A DNA stretch of 64,000 nucleotides from Phallusia mammillata (taxonomy: Eukaryota; Chordata; Ascidiacea; Phlebobranchia; Ascidiidae). Below are positions 57,485 to 64,000 of the stretch, piece by piece (the stretch's first letter is position 1; each line of letters begins with the position of its first letter). Both the position numbers and the translations under genes were made by a program. Below the pieces are notes generated by a model that was not told the origin of the DNA, did no database searches, and saw only the letters and a list, made by a program, of their open reading frames with translations. The stretch is taken from contig QLIY01000402.1 of NCBI GenBank assembly GCA_003260075.1, forward strand, positions 1-64,000, read 5' to 3'.

Positions 57485-58344
57485 CCTCATTTGGACCACA
57501 TCCTTTTCTGTGTTTTTTTGGTGATCCTTTTTCGTGAAAATTAAGGTCGCCTTTCTTGTGTTCGTTGTAGGATGTGATTTGTCATGAGGAAGCGTTATAT
57601 ATATATATTTATATACACGGAAATAAAATGAGCCTACAGACGCACTTTTTGTCAAAAGAGATTATTTAGATTTTAGAAGTACACGAATTCACTGCTACAA
57701 AAAAGATGTATCAACCCTAATTTATACGCCCTAGTCGACAAATTTGTGCAGAACGAAAGTTGTCGATTCCAAGACGAAAACCGAATAGTAAAAACACTGC
57801 GATCAAAACTTCGTATTAACAGAAATAGAGGGTTTTTGCAGTATCGACATGGCGTCTATATTTAAATCCGGTTTGTAGGTATGTTTGGATTTTGTTGCCG
57901 ATAACTAAGCCTGTTAGCGTTAGGAATTATTTTTTCAATAGATCTCAAAGTTTTTTTTTAATTTGTCCAAAGAAATTATAAAACTTTGTGATTTGTCGTG
58001 CATATTAGGCTTGTCTTTTCCACTAGTAAATACCTCTGAATTTTTCTGTGTAATCATCCGATTTTTCTTTGTGATCATCCGAAAAGAAGCTGGTGTTTTT
58101 TTTCTTTAAATGTTTTGTTGCAGAAAGTTTAGAAAAAAAAGAAAAAATACACGAATACTTTGCAAATACTTTGCCACTTGGGCTTGAAATATTCTAATAG
58201 AAAATTAGGCCTTAATCTATTTGTTTTCTGATTTATGTTGTCGAATAATATTCGTTTTGCTTGCAAATTACCGAACTTTTTATTCTTTTTTTGCACAAAG
58301 TCTGCAATCTTGTTTTTTGTTTTAAAACAACTTAATGTCGTGTC
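57485..58344. other. Spacer between ZP gene 2 and the RABGAP1-type gene
   Basis: AT-rich, with TATATATATATTTATATA (57595-57613) and poly-T stretches. No exon was recognised. It should hold the promoter and 5' untranslated region of the downstream gene. Confidence 0.5.
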
Positions 58345-61300
58345 ATGGACCAACTTTCTGTCCATAGTGCTTCTTCAGATAATGTTTCATCTGAATTTGA
58401 AGTTGTTCAAGCAATGGAAACAGGACTAAAGGTATAAACAACATAACACATGCATTTTTTGAACTTCTCAAATTCTGCTATACTTCTTTCGTGTGTTATT
58501 TATTTTCAACAGCATTTTTTTTCTAAATTGTTTTTCTATGTCAGTTGTACCTTTGTTTCATTTTGTTTAGTTTTATCTGGTTGCAGCTAATAGTTTTCTT
58601 TTTATACAGATCGCGGACAATGGAAATGAATCTGATTTGAAGCAAAACCTCAAAGAAATTATGACATCCAGTCAAAGTACTCTGGCTTCAAATGATACAA
58701 GTAAAATTAAAGCATGCTTTCTGCTGTTATGATGTTTTTGGCCAATGGTCTTTATTTGAAACTCTAATTTTTTACTTAACTTATTTGTAAACATAGGTAA
58801 TATGGCAAACATTTTTCTAGCTTTGTTATCTTGTCTTTAAACAGCAGTATAAAGTTTTAGCTTTATCTGATAAAAACCCTTGCAGCTGCAATAATTATTT
58901 TGAATCTTTGCTGTCTGGACATGTTGGTGCTAACTAGGTACAGAATAAATATGTGAATGTTTTGTTTAACCATACTATTTTATATGATAAAGCTATGTGC
59001 CCTGTCAAGCACAGTAAAGTGAAGGTGAAGTTACACTTTAAGCCTGTAAAAACCATAGTGTGCCTACAGAGAACCGACTACTTTTGTTTTTGCCGCTTAG
59101 CAGAAAGTTGTATACATAGCAAATGAAACTTTTTTTAACTTTAAATTCTTGACAAAAGTTCATGTCGCATGCATTGTTGGTTTTTGTTAAAAAGGCTGTC
59201 TTTGATATGACTGTTACTAAATCAATGCTGTTTTAAATTCCTGATTAGTATTGATTTTTACTCGATCAATAAAATGCTGATGGTAGTGTTGTCCTACACA
59301 TTTAGATAGTTGCTACTTCAAAACTAAATATCTTTAATATTTACCACACAAGCTGTCTTTAACATTTACCACACAAGCTATCTTCAACATTTACCACATA
59401 TAGACTAAAGATAAATTGTTATGGCTAACCTTACTTACATGTGCATCTGATTTTTCTAAGGTTTATCAAGTGAAGACAAATCAGAAGCAAGGCCTGATTC
59501 ATTGATGCTCCAAAGTCAAGGTATAAACTCTTAAAACAATTTGTTATCTAAACAGTTTGTTGGTGCTTATAATATTGCTGAAACCTTTATATGGTGGTTT
59601 ATTGTTATAAAGGAACTTCTTAGTTGGTTTATGATCTATGGAAGTGGGGTCACCTCATGTATAATGCGTTATTGTTGTATTTTGTGCCTCATAATTGCAT
59701 GTGAGTCATAAACAAAAAGCATATTTACCAGATGGCATTTTTATGAACCATAACACTATCTCTTTCAAATACGTCCACTTTGCTGTTGCTTTTTAGATGT
59801 GTTTCATAGTTTTTTTGTTGTTCTAAAACAAATAATATTAGTTGGGGCCTAAAGTGAAACATATATATATACATAGATACAAGATATACATTACAAAACT
59901 TAAAGATAAATTAATAAATTAAATAAATTAACCATGGTATGACATGTGACTAGAATGGAAAAAGCAGCCCCCAACCCCACTCCAGTTGTTCGCCACTGAC
60001 ATTCGCTCATTTTTTAGAAAACACTTTAAGCAAATCACCTGATGATGAGGACTGCATTTTGTTTAACGGAGTTTACTACCTTGGTTGTGCATCAGTAAAT
60101 GCCCCTAGAAGTGAACCAGAAGCACTTCGGACAATTTCGATTCTTCGTAGCCAGCAAGAGCCCAGTTCTGAGTTGCACCGTTCCACAGAACTGCCTGGAG
60201 ACACCGATACCGCCAACAAACAGATTGAGATTGTACTGAGTATTCCAAGTCGTGCAGATGGAACTGTTAGGTAGGTTGGAATAATATTAGTTTTGTGTGG
60301 GATATGGTGCACAAAACAGGCCAAGGAATAAACATAACATTTTTGGGGCCCAAGCTCAGCTAGCAATCTGGAAGCATGGTTTACAAAGGAAATGTGTAAA
60401 GAAAATCTGGCTATGGGATTTTTGTAAAAAAATATAAAATCTGACTATGGGATTTTTGTCATGTCCTAGTTTGCTCTTGTGCCTTGCTCTGCAACCTGTA
60501 TAAATTGTATAAAAATAAAACACATTAACTGTTTCAGTCTGTTTTAACATTCCTATCTTTTAAAACCTTCCAAACATTCAGAACTATTCCTGAGTGGATC
60601 ATTTGTGTCCCTGTTTGACTTTTGTAGCAGTCTTTTTCTATGATACAGTTCATTGCCACATCTTTCCTTTACCAACCTGCATTACAAATATATTATTTCA
60701 AGTTTCGAATTCACTTTTGCAGCCATTTTCTTCGATGTAGTCAAAATATAGGGTGCAGTTAAAGACTACAACCCAGCTTAGCCAACCAAGTCCAGATATC
60801 TAATTGTAGTTTTATTTCAAAACCCCAACCCCGATATCTACAACCTTGAGCATTTTCTACAAATTTGAAAAATTATAATATGCCCGCATGGGCTTAGCTG
60901 GCTAGACAATGGTTAAACGAGCAGTTTTAAACGTTACTGTCAAGAGAGATAGAATAATGACTATTTAATAAGTTAATAATCATGTTATTACGTTTAGGCT
61001 GCTGGAGCCTGAAGGAACTGTTGTCATGGGTTCGTATAAGCTATACACAATACTGTTTTGTGTGCGTGGTGCAGATGAAAGTATCGAAAGAGATTGCTTC
61101 GCTTTTACTGAATCACATCAACAGTCAGGAATTTTTCAATGCCACGTGTTTCGATGTGATGTCCCAGAAGCAGTAAGTCAAATATTTATTTGCTTGCTTC
61201 TGCTGTTGGTATTTTTTTAATGGGTGGCAATTTACCATTTTATTTCATTCAGTTTAGATTTTTTTGATTTACACAAAAAATTCTTGAATATTGTAGCTGG

Positions 61301-63709
61301 TCCATACAGGAGATAAATTTAAATTGAAATGGTTTCTTTATCGTTTTAGCAAATCTTGTTTCAAATCTTTTTAACACATTTTGTTTCATTTGTACAAAAG
61401 TTTTAATTCATATTTTATGTTAAATCATATGTTGGGGTTGTATGAAAAGTAAACCCAATATTTGTTGGAAATATACCATACATCAAGACGCACATTTTTT
61501 GCTGAGAGTATTTAGAATCAAAATAGACATCAAGACTTGTATTTATTGACCCTGGTGCAAGTTATGTTCTGTATTATATACCAGAAACATGCCTTTCTTA
61601 ATGCAACATAAGTTATCATGGGGGGGGGGTGCACGTTTTTTTGCTGAAAGTATTTAGAATCTGCCAAATAGACATCAAGACTTATTTTATTGACCCTGGT
61701 GCAAGTTATGTTCTGTATTATATTATATACCAGAAACATGCCTTTCTTAATGCAACATAAGTTATCATAAATATTAAAAAAACTAAAGAACATCATTGTC
61801 GTTTTAAATTTTCACAGGTGAGAAAAGTTCTGTACAGTTTCGAATTGGCATTTCGCAGTATTCCTAAAAGTCCTCCAACTGAGCAGCCACCAACTGGTAT
61901 TCAACTTCTTAAAAGGTAAGTTATAAAGTACTTCTTGTTTTTTTTTCGAATTTAATTGTTTGTATAGTAGATCATTTAGCATGTTTCGAACATTTTCGCT
62001 GTTTTGCACTTACTATAGAGATACCATTAGTGCATACTTGCGACTAACATCTATATTTCACAGGTCACAAATATCTGAGGGAGAATCTGTTGTTGCACAT
62101 GATAGCTCATTTTTGTCTCCTGGTTCAACCGAGGCCTTGTCCCAACAAATAGTCGATGACTCGATTTATGGCTTCACTGTCTCTCTTGAAATCAAGTAAG
62201 ACTTTCAGTATCTGGTGTGTAATGTTCTTTGATCTTTCACTAATATATGTCACACTTATTGAGTGATTGTCATTATTTTAGAACTAAAAGTCTGTTTTGC
62301 TTTTCCAGATGTAATTGTATGACAGTAGTTACAAAAAAGACTAGTATTAGTTGGTACCACTGCTTTGCAAGTTTTGCTCCTAAAAAACTGATGCACACAT
62401 TCTAAATCAGTGTACCTAATCTAGAGTTGTTTTTAGCATTCTTTCTTACATTTTACAAGACTGACTTACTGTAGAATGCAGTAGCTGTACTATAAGGTAC
62501 TGGGTCACCTATTATAACATTGTTTCAGAAATGTTTTTTTAAAGTGAATTCAAATAATCTTTTATTTTGTTACAGGGAAGATGATGGCAAAGGTGGATAT
62601 GCGACAGTCCCATGGGATAAAACATCATCATGCTTTAAATTCCGTCGAAATTTGGAGAAGAAGGTCATTGTGACAGTTACACAGACCAGCAATGTTGAAT
62701 TGACAATTGAAAGGTGCAAAGTTAGATTGTTTGTCACACACCATAATGCCATTGTGTGTGGGTGCTATTGCAAGATTAGAAACACACCCTTTATTGCTGG
62801 AAGGCTAGTTGGGTTTTTTTGGCAGGCACTATGGATGAGCCGAGCCAGAACCCGGATACTCGGTAACCAGCATCGCTGGTTTTAATGCTCGGTGCTCGGC
62901 CGAGCAGTTGCACAAACTGGCCCGAGCGCTAAGTTTGCATATTCATGCCCTGCTAACATACGTAACTAGTGTTCGAAATGGTTTCTATAAACAAAAACGA
63001 ATGATTTTTCAAATGTAATAGATGGTGGAAAAAACGTGTACTTCATGGGCATGTACAGCTTAATACACCGCTGGTGACGTAAGAGACTTTGTAGAGCTAA
63101 AACGTAGAAAGGGGATTTTTTGTGACGTCACAATGCACCGAGCCAACAGAACATTTGCAGTTTTAGCACATCCCTAGCAGGCACTGTAGTTTTGTCCAAA
63201 TTAACTGCAATGTACCAACCTAAGTAAGAGTTTATTCAGACATTTTTATGATTGAAAAACCAGTAGTTGACTTCTTAAAGTTGCATTTTGTTTCCATTGG
63301 AAGGAATAACATTTAAACCCGCTAATATTTTGGCTTTTAAAGCAAATCTAAGACTTTAACTAGTTATGAACTTTGACTATAAGTAGGATTATTATATACC
63401 GTACTGTTGCAAAATATTGTGTGGACAAAATTTAACCTTTTTTACAATCTTATTGCCATTGTATTGATTCCATGTAAAACAAACTGTTTCTGAAAAGAAT
63501 TTCGTGTTTTATCATAAGTATGTGTTCTAGGTGTTTTGGCTTGCTGCTCACACCAGGGCGTAATGTAAAACAAAGTGACATGCATTTACTCGACATGGAA
63601 CGAGCTGTACCAGAAGAGGAGAACAATGTTGTTGGGATACACACAGTGGTGGGAACGTGGGACCCAACCCACCAACACTTTGCATTGCTAAACTCTGAGA
63701 CTCAAAAAG
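58345..63709 (+). CDS. RABGAP1: RABGAP1-type Rab GTPase-activating protein, 5' part
   Basis: Nine exons, gene continuing past the window: 58345-58431, 58610-58700, 59461-59520, 60018-60270, 60998-61172, 61818-61915, 62064-62195, 62576-62713, 63531-63709. They encode about 404 residues with all phases matched. The start ATG has an in-frame TAA four codons upstream. After a low-complexity acidic N-terminus comes a phosphotyrosine-binding (PTB/PID) domain (CILFNGVYYLGCASVNAPRSE..LYTILFCVRG..CHVFRCDVPEAVRKVLYSFELAF). A second conserved region follows, YGFTVSLEIKEDDGKG..KKVIVTVTQ..IERCFGLLLTPGRNV..DMHLLDME, as in vertebrate RABGAP1/RABGAP1L. The catalytic TBC domain would be encoded downstream. 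Such proteins stimulate GTP hydrolysis by Rab GTPases in membrane traffic. The gene is conserved and unrelated to the receptor cluster, so it marks the cluster's edge. I cannot separate RABGAP1 from RABGAP1L. Confidence 0.87.
61520..61775 (+). repeat. Poly-G join with ~110-base duplicated intron segment
   Basis: 61493-61619 is repeated at 61630-61769 after ten G (61620-61629), with a few insertions (for example TATTATATTATA). Intron 5 of the RABGAP1-type gene. This shows that the join artefact is not confined to the receptor cluster. Confidence 0.8.
62830..63176. mobile_element. hAT-type element with exact 8-base target duplication
   Basis: 347 bases between TATGGATGAGC and its inverse GCACATCCCTA (two mismatches), flanked by GCAGGCAC at 62822-62829 and 63177-63184. 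The interior is rich in CGAGC words (GAGCCGAGCC, GCTCGGTGCTCGGCCGAGC). It lies in intron 8 of the RABGAP1-type gene. Confidence 0.9.
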
Positions 63710-64000
63710 GTAAGCACCAGTGTATCCTCCAATTTGCCACATGTCTGGGCATACAGCTATGGACTGCTGTGAGCAACGTTAGATGTGCACATGGTGATTA
63801 TATGCTGTCATGCTTAGGATAAAGTTTCTTGTTTAGTGTAAATGCACATACGGTATTTGTGGATAACTTAGAGCAGTGGTTTTTCGCCATATCTGACTTT
63901 GACAAAATAGTTGTATGGTTGGAAAACACGATTATTTACCAAGCTGTATACTGTATGCTTTTTATTGAATCTATTCTAAATTGTGCCTGTTGTTTTACAA

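Noticed and set aside
1..64000. CRISPR array, operon or bacterial origin
   Set aside because: Intron-exon structure, animal domains and eukaryotic transposons exclude a prokaryotic source; the repeats are transposons, minisatellites or assembly duplicates.
63870..64000. GCAGTGGTTTTTCGCC at 63875 as a hAT element left end
   Set aside because: Only one possible end lies in the window, so the element cannot be confirmed.

Overview
The window is AT-rich, intron-dense animal DNA. Exons are short (mostly 50-200 bases) with GT-AG junctions, introns are small, and short transposons are dense. The exact 16-base trans-spliced leader known from Ciona occurs twice (in what look like repeat contexts), and tRNA-derived SINEs and many hAT-type MITEs are present. 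Together with metazoan-specific domains (C-type lectin, fibronectin III, ZP, vWA, EGF, RABGAP1), this suggests a tunicate, most likely a Ciona species. That identification is inference.

Layout. (1) 1-28908: four transmembrane receptors on the + strand, each with two C-type-lectin-like domains. The first (328-1811, 5' end outside the window) and second (5612-10260) have two lectin-like domains, one membrane helix and a short tail; the second tail is proline-rich. The third (12027-20511) and fourth (21700-28908) are 14-exon paralogues that add fibronectin-III-like modules and a tail with conserved tyrosine motifs. A small cysteine-rich secreted protein gene lies on the - strand at 4114-4674. 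(2) 29760-35899: two paralogous seven-helix receptors arranged head to head, each with an unusual cysteine-containing N-terminal ectodomain encoded by its own exon. (3) 36966-57484: two tandem paralogous ZP-domain membrane proteins with an EGF module and basic cleavage-like sites. One carries a vWA domain; the other has an unrelated cysteine-rich module in the same place. The vWA copy has a one-base frameshift in this sequence. (4) 58345-window end: the 5' part of a conserved RABGAP1-type Rab GTPase-activating protein gene, whose TBC domain would lie beyond the window.

The first three blocks look like a lineage-specific cluster of cell-surface recognition receptors made by repeated local duplication (lectin pair, lectin-FN3 pair, GPCR pair, ZP pair) beside a housekeeping gene. 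No experimental function can be read from sequence. A role in self/non-self, microbial or gamete/epithelial recognition is a hypothesis.

Data quality. Twenty-three runs of 9-81 G, all G on the given strand and never C, interrupt the sequence. Most sit between two near-identical copies of the same segment, so they look like assembly joins of overlapping or allelic contigs. Several exons therefore appear twice, and one GPCR exon is broken by such a run. All gene models were built by hand from splice sites, reading phase and paralogue comparison. Codon phases close exactly for the second, third and fourth lectin receptors (405, 582 and 579 residues) and for the first ZP gene (597 residues).
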